Counted from the stretch's first letter, positions 15,784 through 23,923 are shown. The stretch: DNA of 64,000 nucleotides from an uncultured Sphingomonadaceae bacterium (GCA_947497315.1 CANMFX010000002.1:248001-312000); one strand, 5' to 3'. Numbers and translations: made by a program. The notes: generated by a model from the sequence alone, not told the origin.

Positions 15784-16269
15784 GTGAACGCAGGACGCAC
15801 CACCTTGTCCTTTCTCGATCTGGCGCTGATGTTACTCAGTGCATTTGCCTATGCGCATTTTGTGAATATTGCAGATCCGGAAACGCGTGCGAAATTAGCG
15901 GAGGAAGCAGCTAAAGCCCCCAAGATACTTGGTGCCTATGATTATAAGGCAGATGCGTTTTTTGAAGATAGTAACGCCATGTTGACGGAATTTGCCCGAG
16001 GGGAAATCTCCGAAATCGTTGCTCTCCAGCAGAATCAGTTGCTTACCATATATGTTCCTCCGGTCGCTGAAAGCAGGGAAGGGCAAAGGTTGCGGCAATG
16101 GGAAAAAGTGGCCGCCCGCTCAGCAGCGATTGCGGATGCTTTTGAAAAGGCGGGCCAGGACGGTGAGATGATAATATTGAAAATGCCGGATAAGCTGGTG
16201 TCCAAGGCCAAAGAGAAACAGGATATCAGACTGGTATTTCTGCCGCCGGGAAGCCCTGTTTCAGAATAA
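15784..16269 (+). CDS. MotB/TolR-like protein with degenerate periplasmic domain
   Basis: A 161-residue protein with a GTG start. After a very short N-terminus there is one membrane helix (about 9-26) with an Asp at residue 12 (SFLDLALMLLSAF), the position of the proton-carrying Asp in MotB, TolR and ExbD. The periplasmic part has no intact OmpA-like domain: the region around LRQWEKVAARSAAIADAFEKAG (about 107-128) faintly recalls the MotB helix with NW...SARAEA, but the GHTDS-type strand is missing. It is the obvious partner of the channel protein just upstream. It may be an accessory stator or a torque-independent energiser; peptidoglycan anchoring is doubtful. Confidence 0.7.
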   Translation: MNAGRTTLSFLDLALMLLSAFAYAHFVNIADPETRAKLAEEAAKAPKILGAYDYKADAFFEDSNAMLTEFARGEISEIVALQQNQLLTIYVPPVAESREGQRLRQWEKVAARSAAIADAFEKAGQDGEMIILKMPDKLVSKAKEKQDIRLVFLPPGSPVSE

Positions 16270-16290
16270 GGACATGGCGGACTGCTAAAT

Positions 16291-16305
16291 TGGCATGAAA
16301 CCTGC
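16291..16305 (+). promoter_or_regulatory. Sigma-54 promoter of flgA
   Basis: TGGCATG-AAAC-CTGC has the GG and GC 12 bases apart and ends 36 bases before the flgA start. The only deviation from the usual -12 motif is CTGC for TTGC. Confidence 0.75.
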
Positions 16306-16341
16306 TTTGTTTTTCCCGAACAGAGTGCACAGGAAAAAATC

Positions 16342-16839
16342 ATGCCCCATTTTCGTCTAGCCATTCCCCTATTGTCCGTTTTTGCAATGGGCGCGGCCTC
16401 GTCCTTTGAAGATACAGATCATCTGGATCGTCAGGTGGCGGTATATCTTAATGCAGATATTGGTGATGCCGGAGGCGCCCGTGCTCCAATAGATAAAAAG
16501 CTGCGATTGAAGCGTTGCCCAAATCGCGTCCGCTTTTCAGAAACCAATAACAGCGCCGTCATGGTCAGCTGCCCTGATCTTGGATGGAGGGTGTTTGTGC
16601 CCCTGTGGCGCGGACAGGGACGTGCAGCTGCTCAAAACAACCGCGCAGAGGAATTTGCTGTCCGCAGGAACCAGCCGTTAAATCTTGTGGTCAGGCGGCC
16701 CAGTTTTAGCATTAGCTACAAAGTGGTGGCGCAGAAAAACGGAAGAATAGGGGATTACATTCCCGTTCGCTCCAGCCGCAAATCCAAAATATTGATGGCC
16801 CGTGTGTCCGGAGCAGGTGAAGTGGAGCTGGCTCAATAA
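16342..16839 (+). CDS. flgA: P-ring assembly chaperone FlgA
   Basis: A 165-residue periplasmic protein with a signal peptide (LAIPLLSVFAMGAASS). The middle contains the SAF-domain-like FlgA pattern CPNRVRFSETNNSAVMVSCPD-GWRVFVPL, with a likely Cys pair. The C-terminal part shows RNQPLNLVVRRPSFSIS and the GRIGDYIPVRSSRKSKILMARVSGAGEV ending seen in the family. It helps FlgI polymerise into the P ring. Its own sigma-54 promoter and AGGAAA ribosome-binding sequence are visible. It is separated from flgI here by the whole flg arm. Confidence 0.85.
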   Translation: MPHFRLAIPLLSVFAMGAASSFEDTDHLDRQVAVYLNADIGDAGGARAPIDKKLRLKRCPNRVRFSETNNSAVMVSCPDLGWRVFVPLWRGQGRAAAQNNRAEEFAVRRNQPLNLVVRRPSFSISYKVVAQKNGRIGDYIPVRSSRKSKILMARVSGAGEVELAQ

Positions 16840-16855
16840 TTTTTTGTATAAAGAT

Positions 16856-16882
16856 ATTAATTTTTTCACAACGTGCCGTAAA
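16856..16882 (+). promoter_or_regulatory. Sigma-28 (FliA) promoter of flgM-flgN
   Basis: TTAA at 16857-16860, 14 bases, then GCCGTAAA at 16875-16882. The extended block AACGTGCCGTAAAT recurs upstream of fliD, and fliC has GCCGTTAA. Start of transcription would be about 70 bases before flgM. Confidence 0.7.
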
Positions 16883-16960
16883 TTGTTATGAAAGAAGTTG
16901 TCGGTGTTTCGACTGAGATGAAAAAGATCAATAAGTTGAACACATTAAGGATGAATTGAA

Positions 16961-17251
16961 ATGAAACCTGTTGAAAGCTACTCAGCGATTAATACGCGCC
17001 TTGATCGGCCAGTATTGCAAGAAGGTGCCACAACGAAACTTGGTGCTGGCGCAGATTCCGGTCAGGCAAAAGAAGCGCCGTCAATCACCACCACGGCTTC
17101 AATACTGGCTGCACAAACGCCGCCATTTGATGCTCAGAAAGTGGCCGACGTGCGTCAGAAAATTGCGTCCGGAATTTACAGTGTGGATACTGCCGCACTG
17201 GCTCAAAAGATGCTCGACATGGGCGTATTCGGAGTGGAAACGACCAAATGA
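16961..17251 (+). CDS. flgM: Anti-sigma-28 factor FlgM
   Basis: A 96-residue protein whose C-terminal half (KVADVRQKIASGIYSVDTAALAQKMLDMG, about 61-89) is the FlgM sigma-binding helix pair; the N-terminal half is Ser/Thr/Ala-rich and probably disordered, as in FlgM. It binds FliA (20708) in the cytoplasm until it is secreted through the completed hook-basal body. A sigma-28 promoter lies upstream, so it is probably controlled by its own target. Its stop overlaps the next gene (ATGA). Confidence 0.85.
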   Translation: MKPVESYSAINTRLDRPVLQEGATTKLGAGADSGQAKEAPSITTTASILAAQTPPFDAQKVADVRQKIASGIYSVDTAALAQKMLDMGVFGVETTK

Positions 17252-17556
17252 AACAGATGGTAGAATCTTTTCGCCACTCTCAGGATATGCTTTTCTCGGC
17301 TCTTGAAGGCCATGACAGTGATGCGATTTTTCAAGCCAGTAAACAATTGGGTGAAGCGGCAGCGCAATTGGGGGCAATTGAACCCCAGAATATTGACCGC
17401 AGCCTGGAGCCAATGATGACCGAGGCGGATCAATTGATCCAGGCTTCGATTTATCGGCTGCGTTTCTTGCGTGACCATAGTTCTACGCGCCTGCAACTTC
17501 TGGCCGGCTTTCGGGACAGTCAGGCCAACACCTATTCCGGCGCTGGACGGAGCTGA
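17248..17556 (+). CDS. FlgN-like export chaperone
   Basis: A 102-residue, mainly helical protein translated from an ATG that overlaps the flgM stop. Size, predicted helices (MVESFRHSQDMLFSALEGHDSDAIFQASKQLGEAAAQL and QLIQASIYRLRFLRDHSSTRLQLLAGF) and the position right after flgM fit FlgN, the chaperone of FlgK and FlgL. Direct sequence similarity is weak, so the assignment rests mostly on context. Confidence 0.65.
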   Translation: MKQMVESFRHSQDMLFSALEGHDSDAIFQASKQLGEAAAQLGAIEPQNIDRSLEPMMTEADQLIQASIYRLRFLRDHSSTRLQLLAGFRDSQANTYSGAGRS

Positions 17557-17682
17557 TAGGCCCAAACGCCATCACATTAAAATCTTTGAATATATGAAAG
17601 CTCACGCGGTTCCGCGACGGGTGAGTGTTGTGCAAAATGCACATGTCCGGATGCAGTAGAAAAATCCCAAAAAATAGTAACT

Positions 17683-17697
17683 TGGCATGATCATTGC
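17683..17697 (+). promoter_or_regulatory. Sigma-54 promoter of transglycosylase-flhA-fliA group
   Basis: TGGCATG-ATCA-TTGC, preceded by a T, is a near-perfect -24/-12 element with correct spacing. It ends 32 bases before the start of the transglycosylase gene. The genes downstream (transglycosylase, flhA, fliA) are closely spaced, so this promoter probably brings fliA under sigma-54 control. Confidence 0.85.
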
Positions 17698-17729
17698 TTC
17701 TCTCTTTTGAAGGAGACTTTGATATAGCC

Positions 17730-18572
17730 ATGTCCAATTTATCGATCACCAATCTGCACCAGCAGCGCAATCTGCAAAGCGTCATTGCGCAAAGTGCGCA
17801 GCGGACGGGTGTCGATTTCCAATATCTGGTGGCTCAAGCCCAGCTCGAAAGCGGGATGCGCGCTGATGCTAGGGCAAAAACATCTTCAGCAACCGGTCTT
17901 TACCAGTTTATCGATCAAACCTGGCTTGGCCTGGTCAAGGACAAGGGCGATCAATACGGTCTGGGCTGGGCACAAAATGCCATTTCAAGGCGCCCGAATG
18001 GACAGCTGACAGTTGCCGATAAAGCCCAGAAATACAGCATATTGGCGCTTCGCAACAATCCAGAGATTTCCGCTCATCTGGCGGGAGAGTTCGCAAGAGA
18101 CAATAGCGCCTATCTGCAACAGCAAACGGGTCGCAAGCCGGAATCAGTAGACCTCTATCTAGCGCATTTCCTTGGGCCCGCAGGAGCCGCCAAGTTTCTC
18201 AATCGTATGGATAGCAACCCATCTGCTTCTGCTGCGTCGGTCTTTCCGAAAGCTGCCCGCGCCAATCACAACATATTCTTCGATAAAATGGGGCAAGCCC
18301 GTAGCTTTGAGGCCATTCGAGGACGTTTCGAACAGAAACTGGCTAATGCCGTTGATCTGGTCGGTGGCGGCAAAGGCTTGCCGAGGAACGGAAACATCTT
18401 GCCGCAGTCCGATAATGCCATGCCGACAGTACAACCAGAGGACTATCTGCGGATCGCCCAAGCTCATGTCACAGATGCCAACACCGTTGGCGAAAACCAT
18501 TCAAACTCACCGAAGCCTTTTAGCGAGCCCGCACGTGCCGCCTATCTGATGCTCGCCACCTTGGGGATGTAA
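17730..18572 (+). CDS. Lytic transglycosylase (SLT domain), flagellum-associated
   Basis: The start is the ATG at 17730 (MSNLSITNLHQQRN), with AAGGAG upstream; an in-frame TTG at 17694 overlaps the sigma-54 site and is less likely. The 280-residue product has a goose-lysozyme-like SLT core at about 20-150 (VAQAQLESGMRADARAKTSSATGLYQF, the E of LESGM being the likely catalytic Glu). No signal peptide is evident, which fits export through the flagellar system or another route, as seen for SltF-type enzymes. It probably opens peptidoglycan for the rod, since FlgJ here lacks its hydrolase half. Confidence 0.85.
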   Translation: MSNLSITNLHQQRNLQSVIAQSAQRTGVDFQYLVAQAQLESGMRADARAKTSSATGLYQFIDQTWLGLVKDKGDQYGLGWAQNAISRRPNGQLTVADKAQKYSILALRNNPEISAHLAGEFARDNSAYLQQQTGRKPESVDLYLAHFLGPAGAAKFLNRMDSNPSASAASVFPKAARANHNIFFDKMGQARSFEAIRGRFEQKLANAVDLVGGGKGLPRNGNILPQSDNAMPTVQPEDYLRIAQAHVTDANTVGENHSNSPKPFSEPARAAYLMLATLGM

Positions 18573-18578
18573 ATCATA

Positions 18579-20690
18579 ATGAACCGACAAGCTTTTTCCA
18601 TGGACCGGATGGCCAATAACCTGAAATCCGGTTTGTTACCGATGGCAACCCTGTTGCTAGTCATCTTTCTGGTTTTGCCGCTTCCTACAATCATGCTGGA
18701 TATCGGCTTTATTACCAACATCATGATCTCGCTCGCGATCCTTATGGTCGCATTGAACGCGACCAAACCGCTCGACTTTTCGAGTTTTCCGACCGTGCTG
18801 TTATTTGCGACATTGATGCGCCTCGGCCTTAATGTCGCTTCTACACGGGTTGTATTGGTGCAGGGCCATGAAGGCGGCGATTCTGCAGGGCAGGTCATCG
18901 AAGCCTTTGGCAGCTTGCTACTCGGCGGCAATTATGTGGTCGGGATATTCGTCTTCTCAATCCTGATGATCATTAACCTGATTGTTATCACCAAAGGTGC
19001 GGGCCGGGTGTCCGAAGTATCCGCTCGTTTCACTCTGGATGCCTTGCCCGGTAAACAAATGGCGATTGATGCGGATCTGAACGCCGGATTGATTGCGCCA
19101 GAGGAAGCCAAGGAACGGCGTTCTGAGGTTGCGACCGAAGCGGACTTTTATGGCTCCATGGATGGTGCATCGAAGTTTGTGAAAGGTGATGCAGTTGCCG
19201 GCATATTGATTTTGGCAGTTAATATTATCGGCGGCATTGTTCTTGGTACCGCCGTTCATGGGCTGCCTTTTGCTGAAGCGGCCAGCACCTATTCGATGCT
19301 TGCCATTGGTGATGCCCTGGTTGCACAAGTACCAGCGTTGATCCTGTCCATCGCTGCGGCTGCAATTGTCACACGGGTCGCCTCCAGTAAAAACCTACCG
19401 GACCAGATTACGTCACAATTCGGATCCGGCGGTGCTTGGATACCGGTTGCTGCCATTTTGACCATTTTGGGTGTGCTGCCTGGTATGCCGCATATGATTG
19501 TGCTGCCAGCAGCTGCCGTCGCGGGCGGCTTGGCGTTCTATCTGATCCGTAAACCAAAGCCTGTCGAAGCTCCTCCGGAGCCGGTTCAGGAAAAACAGCC
19601 GGAACAGATTGATTGGGAAGATGTATCGGAAAAAGCGCGGCTTGGAATCGAGATTGGCTATGGTCTCGTCTCGATGGTCGAAGACCGCAAGGGTGCGCCG
19701 CTGATGAAACGCATCACCGGCATCCGTCGTCAGATTTCCAAGGAACTCGGTTTTGTGGTGCCGCTCGTCCGGATCAAGGATGATCTGGAACTGGAACCCA
19801 ATAGCTACCGGATCATGATGGGCGGCATGGTTTTGGGTGAAGGCACCGTCTGGCCCAATGACTTTCTGGCACTGGACGATGGTCATGTAGATGCGGTTAT
19901 CGAGGGGCGTCCCTGTAAAGATCCAACATTTGGCATGGATGCCTTGTGGGTCGGTGCCGACAAAAAGTCACACGCTGTTGCCGAAGGTTATACAGTTGTC
20001 GATGCACCCACAGTTGTCGCAACCCATCTCAACGATGTCGTCCGCCGGAACGCAACGCAGTTGTTCAGTATGGATGAGGCGCAGAAACTACTCGACCTGC
20101 TGAAGGAAACATCGCCGCAACTGGTCGATAGCCTTACACCGCAGCCGCTCTCGCTATTTGCCATCACCGCAATTTGTCGGGAACTGCTGGCAGAGAAAGT
20201 GCCGGTCAAGGACTTTCAGAAAATCTGCCTGGCGATGCTTGAGGCATCGAACCATCATACTGAAACCGAACAGATTGTTGATATGATACGTCAGAAAATC
20301 GGCAACCTGATCGTTCAGACAATGGTCCCGATCAATCTGCCATTGCCGGTGGTGACGCTGGACGCGGAACTGGAAAGTCTGCTCGTTAAAGCGCTGAAGG
20401 TCGGAGAAGACGCAAGTTATCCGGTAGAGCCGCAGCTCGCGCAGCAGCTGGTCGAAGCAGTCGATGAAACAGCGCGCACACTGCCAATGGAAGCGCGGAA
20501 TATCGCTCTCATCACTTCTCCTATCGTGCGGCGCCCCCTTGGCGGGTTGCTGAAGAACCGCTTCCCCGATTTGACGGTGCTTTCTTATCACGAGTTGCCG
20601 GAAGACAAGTCCATCGAAGTACTGGCGAAAATTGGCGTCCCTTCACCTCGGCCTGATGCGCCGCGGGTCGAAGCAAATCAGACATTTTAA
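18579..20690 (+). CDS. flhA: Flagellar export gate protein FlhA
   Basis: A 703-residue inner-membrane protein with about eight N-terminal membrane helices (to about 310) and the FHIPEP signature region (SFPTVLLFATLMRLGLNVASTRVVL and DALPGKQMAIDADLNAGLI). The large cytoplasmic domain (about 350-690) forms the nonameric ring that receives substrate-chaperone complexes; the hallmark PQLVDSLTPQ region is present. It starts seven bases after the transglycosylase stop. Confidence 0.97.
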   Translation: MNRQAFSMDRMANNLKSGLLPMATLLLVIFLVLPLPTIMLDIGFITNIMISLAILMVALNATKPLDFSSFPTVLLFATLMRLGLNVASTRVVLVQGHEGGDSAGQVIEAFGSLLLGGNYVVGIFVFSILMIINLIVITKGAGRVSEVSARFTLDALPGKQMAIDADLNAGLIAPEEAKERRSEVATEADFYGSMDGASKFVKGDAVAGILILAVNIIGGIVLGTAVHGLPFAEAASTYSMLAIGDALVAQVPALILSIAAAAIVTRVASSKNLPDQITSQFGSGGAWIPVAAILTILGVLPGMPHMIVLPAAAVAGGLAFYLIRKPKPVEAPPEPVQEKQPEQIDWEDVSEKARLGIEIGYGLVSMVEDRKGAPLMKRITGIRRQISKELGFVVPLVRIKDDLELEPNSYRIMMGGMVLGEGTVWPNDFLALDDGHVDAVIEGRPCKDPTFGMDALWVGADKKSHAVAEGYTVVDAPTVVATHLNDVVRRNATQLFSMDEAQKLLDLLKETSPQLVDSLTPQPLSLFAITAICRELLAEKVPVKDFQKICLAMLEASNHHTETEQIVDMIRQKIGNLIVQTMVPINLPLPVVTLDAELESLLVKALKVGEDASYPVEPQLAQQLVEAVDETARTLPMEARNIALITSPIVRRPLGGLLKNRFPDLTVLSYHELPEDKSIEVLAKIGVPSPRPDAPRVEANQTF

Positions 20691-20707
20691 TCGAGTGGAA
20701 TGAACTT

Positions 20708-21427
20708 ATGTTTCAATCAAAAATCAAAGCGTCTCAGGCCTACGGGGCCATGCAGATTGACGAGACCAAACTGGTCCAGGATCATCAAGGCCTGGTGACC
20801 AAAATTGCATGGCAGATTAAATCCTTCTCGCCTGATCAGATTGAAGTAGAGGACCTGATCCAGGTCGGTCTTGTGGCAATGGTCGAGGCCGCTTCGAAAT
20901 ATGTAGATCAGGGGCATAATTTCAGCACCTATCTATACGTTCGTGTTCGTGGCGCGATGATCGACTATTTGCGAAACACGTGCAGCCTGCGCCGAAGTGC
21001 GGTTGAGTGGAACAAGAAGCTTCGCCGGATTAGCGATCAGCTTGCTCAGGAAAACGGCCGTGAACCGAATGAGGTTGAACTGGCTGAAGCTATGGGCATG
21101 GACCAGGCGGAATTTCGCAAGAATGCCGATCGCGCCATCGACGTTCACGTTGATTCCCTTGATGAAGTTTATTGCGATTCCAGCAGTTGGTTTACCAACG
21201 ATGATGATGACCAGCACGAGATACTGGAAAAAAGCCAGATGGTCGAACTGCTGTCTGCAAATCTGAAGAAACTGAATGAGCGGGAGCAGCTTGTCCTGAA
21301 CTGCTATTTTATAGAAGAGATGCAGCTTGATGAAATCGGCGCTGTGCTTGACGTATCCTCTGTCCGGGTTTGCCAGATCAAAAAACGTGCCTTGGAAAAA
21401 CTGCAAGCCGCGATGAGTTCAGACTAA
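20708..21427 (+). CDS. fliA: Flagellar sigma factor FliA (sigma-28)
   Basis: A 239-residue sigma factor with region 2 (LVTKIAWQIKSF...EDLIQVGLVAMVEAASKYV, FSTYLYVRVRGAMIDYLR), region 3 (PNEVELAEAMGMDQAEF) and region 4 (LNEREQLVLNCYFIEEMQLDEIGAVLDVSSVRVCQIKKRALEKL). It should recognise the TTAA-N14/15-GCCGTNAA sites seen upstream of fliC, flgM and fliD. It lies 18 bases after flhA and before a terminator shared with fliC. Confidence 0.95.
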   Translation: MFQSKIKASQAYGAMQIDETKLVQDHQGLVTKIAWQIKSFSPDQIEVEDLIQVGLVAMVEAASKYVDQGHNFSTYLYVRVRGAMIDYLRNTCSLRRSAVEWNKKLRRISDQLAQENGREPNEVELAEAMGMDQAEFRKNADRAIDVHVDSLDEVYCDSSSWFTNDDDDQHEILEKSQMVELLSANLKKLNEREQLVLNCYFIEEMQLDEIGAVLDVSSVRVCQIKKRALEKLQAAMSSD

Positions 21428-21468
21428 ACCGGCGCGCTATATTTTTTTTGAATAATTTAGGCAAAGAA

Positions 21469-21497
21469 AAGCCTCCTCCCGTTCGGGGAAGAGGCTT
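21469..21497. terminator. Bidirectional terminator between fliA and fliC
   Basis: AAGCCTCCTCCC pairs with GGGGAAGAGGCTT (one mismatch) around a short GTTC loop. On the plus strand it is followed by CTCTTTAG and on the minus strand by TTCTTTGCC, so it can end both convergent transcripts. Confidence 0.75.
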
Positions 21498-21522
21498 CTC
21501 TTTAGTATTGGTCTGAACGAAC

Positions 21523-22338
21523 TTACCTGATCAGGCTCAATACCGACTGCTGAGACTGGTTAGCCTGTGCGAGCATCGCTGTGGATGCCTGGCTCAGGAT
21601 CTGGTTCTTGGCCAATTCTGTGGTTTCAGCAGAGAAGTCTACATCCACGATACGTGAGCGAGATTCTGTGATGTTGGCCACTCGGTCGGACAAGTTGGAT
21701 ACGGTGGTCTGCAGACGGTTCTGCGAGGCACCCAAGTTAGCCTGTGCGGTTGTGACCGTGTCCAGAGCAGTGTCCAGAGCGGTCAGAGCGGCGGTCGCAC
21801 CAGCTTCGGTGCTGATATCAACCGCGTTGACTGCAAGGGCAGTAGCGTCGACATCGGTCAGAGCGATCGACACTGTCTGACTGGCGTCGCTGCCGGTCTG
21901 AATGCTGATCGATGCGTTGGTGCCGTCCAGCAATGCCACGTCGTTGAAGGTTGTGCGTGATGCCACATCACCAATCTGCCCGATAAGCTGTGTTACCTCA
22001 GCCTGAAGGTTGGTGCGGTCACCGCCAGAAAGCGTGCCGTTGGCAGATTGAACAGACAGTTCACGCATACGTTGCAACATGCTCGTAATTTCGTTCATGC
22101 CGCCTTCTGCGGTCTGGGCGGCAGAAATACCATCATTGGCATTGCGGATAGCCATATTCAGGCCGCGGACTTCAGAGGTCATGCGGGTTGCGATTGCATT
22201 ACCAGCAGCATCGTCAGCTGCAGAGTTGATCCGGCGGCCGGTTGACAGGCGTTCGATAGATTTTGCGAGACCCATTTCAGCTTGGCTAGAAGCGAAGCTG
22301 GCCCGCAGTGACGTTACGTTGGTTCCTATTACAGTCAT
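21523..22338 (-). CDS. fliC: Flagellin
   Basis: A 271-residue flagellin, short for the family, meaning only the D0/D1 core and a small variable part are present. The N-terminus ([35 protein letters not shown]) and C-terminus ([30 protein letters not shown]) are classic. It is the only flagellin gene in the window. A sigma-28 promoter lies upstream at 22417-22443, giving a leader of about 70 bases. Confidence 0.97.
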   Translation of the reverse strand: MTVIGTNVTSLRASFASSQAEMGLAKSIERLSTGRRINSAADDAAGNAIATRMTSEVRGLNMAIRNANDGISAAQTAEGGMNEITSMLQRMRELSVQSANGTLSGGDRTNLQAEVTQLIGQIGDVASRTTFNDVALLDGTNASISIQTGSDASQTVSIALTDVDATALAVNAVDISTEAGATAALTALDTALDTVTTAQANLGASQNRLQTTVSNLSDRVANITESRSRIVDVDFSAETTELAKNQILSQASTAMLAQANQSQQSVLSLIR

Positions 22339-22416
22339 GGTGACTTCCTTTTCACAATTTACTTAACTTGATTGATACTATGGGTCACCTCGTCTGCTGA
22401 AGCGGCCTCAGAGGAG

Positions 22417-22443
22417 TTAACGGCGGACCCCAAAAATAATTAA
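22417..22443 (-). promoter_or_regulatory. Sigma-28 (FliA) promoter of fliC
   Basis: On the minus strand the order is TTAA, exactly 15 bases, then GCCGTTAA. It matches the sites at flgM and fliD in form and lies about 80 bases before the flagellin start. Confidence 0.75.
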
Positions 22444-22453
22444 TCAAAAAAAT

Positions 22454-22525
22454 TGTCGGTTCTCCGACAGGTGCCTCTCAAAGGTGTCTGCTTTCCGACA
22501 GAAATGTCGAAAAACCGACGGTTTT
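22454..22525. promoter_or_regulatory. Cluster of CCGACA/TGTCGG inverted repeats (candidate activator sites)
   Basis: Three inverted repeats lie close together between the divergent fliC and activator genes: TGTCGG-TTCT-CCGACA (22454-22469), CCGACA-GAAA-TGTCGA (22495-22510, flanked by TTT/AAA), and AAAACCG-A-CGGTTTT (22511-22525). They share a CCGAC half-site and start about 40 bases upstream of a sigma-54 promoter, the usual place for enhancer sites. They probably bind one of the two activators encoded nearby. Confidence 0.6.
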
Positions 22526-22563
22526 AGAACAAAAAAAGCTGATTTTCAGCCAATTCCCAAAAC

Positions 22564-22578
22564 TGGCACGCGGATTGC
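22564..22578 (+). promoter_or_regulatory. Sigma-54 promoter of the activator-fliE operon
   Basis: TGGCACG-CGGA-TTGC is a perfect -24/-12 element, 59 bases before the activator start at 22638. The genes that follow are packed closely up to flhB, so this promoter may drive a very long transcript. Confidence 0.9.
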
Positions 22579-22637
22579 GAGGTGTCGGATGAGCACAACA
22601 ACGATCCCGTGTTCAGAGTAAAACGTGAGGGAATGAG

Positions 22638-23909
22638 ATGATCAACAACGCGACAAAATCTAGCCTGGTCTCTAGGTTTCCAGAGCTTGTTGATATGCTC
22701 GAGAGTGTAGAAACTTTCCACTCCGACCACACATTGTCATCTACCACTGCGCAACTACCCCACATTGATGGCGCAGCGAAAAAAGGTGCTAATGGTGGTA
22801 CAAAAGATCCCATCGTAATTTATCGCGATGGGCCATTCCGTTTCGTTCCGGCTACCCTCAGCCAGCCCCCACGCATTGAATTTGGTGAGGCAGACAAAGT
22901 ATTTGGTCTGTCGTGTATCATCGAGTCCATGCGCGGGGGCAAAGGGCCCGCCTTTGCGGACCCGAAATCTGTTGCCTTATATAAATATGCCGCCCGGGTG
23001 GCGAGCAGTGATGCCAATGTCATGATTACCGGCGAAACCGGTACGGGGAAAGAAGGCGTCGCAAGATATATTCACGAACATAGCACGCGCGCTGACAAAC
23101 AGCTTGTCACCATCAACTGCGCAGCGATTACCGAAACAATGATCGAGTCCATTTTATTCGGTCACAAGAAAGGTGCCTTTACAGGCGCCTATGCCAATGC
23201 CGTTGGTCTGTTCAAAGAAGCTGACGGCGGTACGATTTTCCTCGACGAGATTACCGAGATGCCACTGGAAAGCCAGTCAAAGCTTTTGCGCGTTCTGCAA
23301 GAAGGTGAAATTCTTCCCGTCGGCGCAACGCGTCATGAGAAAATTGATGTTCGCGTCATTTGTGCGGCCAACCGCAATTTTGCCGAAGAGGTCAAAGCCG
23401 GAAAATTCCGCGAAGATCTGTACTGGCGTTTGAATGTGATGCCGGTTGAACTGGAACCGCTTGCGGCTCGCCCGGCTGATATTGTTGCAATAGCCACATT
23501 CATGATGATGGACCTTCAAAAAGGTCGCGACAAATTCATCGCATTGTCACCATCCTGCATCGATCGTCTTAAAGCGCATCACTGGCCAGGTAACGTCCGC
23601 GAGCTTGCCAATGTACTACAACGCGCATTGGTCATGTGTGACGGCGATCGTCTTGAGGCCAAAGATCTTATGTTCTCTGGCGAAAGTCTGACAGCCCAAC
23701 CGAAGCAAGATGCCGTGCAACCTGGTAGTTCCGCCCGCTTTGTCCGCGGCCGCGACCTCCACTCCATTTCCAAAAGCGTTGAATATGACGCGATAACCAA
23801 AACGCTCGAACAAACCAACGGTAACCGCCGTGAAGCTGCGAAAGAGCTTGGTATTTCAGAGCGGACGCTACGCTATCGGATGGCCGATATGCGCGCGCTC
23901 GCGGCTTGA
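22638..23909 (+). CDS. Sigma-54 enhancer-binding activator (FlbD/FleQ-like), receiver-less
   Basis: A 423-residue activator. Residues 1-110 form an unrecognised N-terminal region without receiver phosphorylation residues. The AAA+ domain follows with Walker A GETGTGKE (132-139), the sigma-54 contact loop GAFTGA (179-184) and the Walker B region FLDEITEMPL. The C-terminal Fis-type helix-turn-helix is TLEQTNGNRREAAKELGISERTLRYRMADMR. Position between fliC and fliE and its own sigma-54 promoter indicate a flagellar regulator like FlbD of Caulobacter. It probably activates flgB, flgA and flhA-fliA promoters. fliE follows 14 bases after it. Confidence 0.9.
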   Translation: MINNATKSSLVSRFPELVDMLESVETFHSDHTLSSTTAQLPHIDGAAKKGANGGTKDPIVIYRDGPFRFVPATLSQPPRIEFGEADKVFGLSCIIESMRGGKGPAFADPKSVALYKYAARVASSDANVMITGETGTGKEGVARYIHEHSTRADKQLVTINCAAITETMIESILFGHKKGAFTGAYANAVGLFKEADGGTIFLDEITEMPLESQSKLLRVLQEGEILPVGATRHEKIDVRVICAANRNFAEEVKAGKFREDLYWRLNVMPVELEPLAARPADIVAIATFMMMDLQKGRDKFIALSPSCIDRLKAHHWPGNVRELANVLQRALVMCDGDRLEAKDLMFSGESLTAQPKQDAVQPGSSARFVRGRDLHSISKSVEYDAITKTLEQTNGNRREAAKELGISERTLRYRMADMRALAA

Positions 23910-23923
23910 GCAGGAGATAGATT

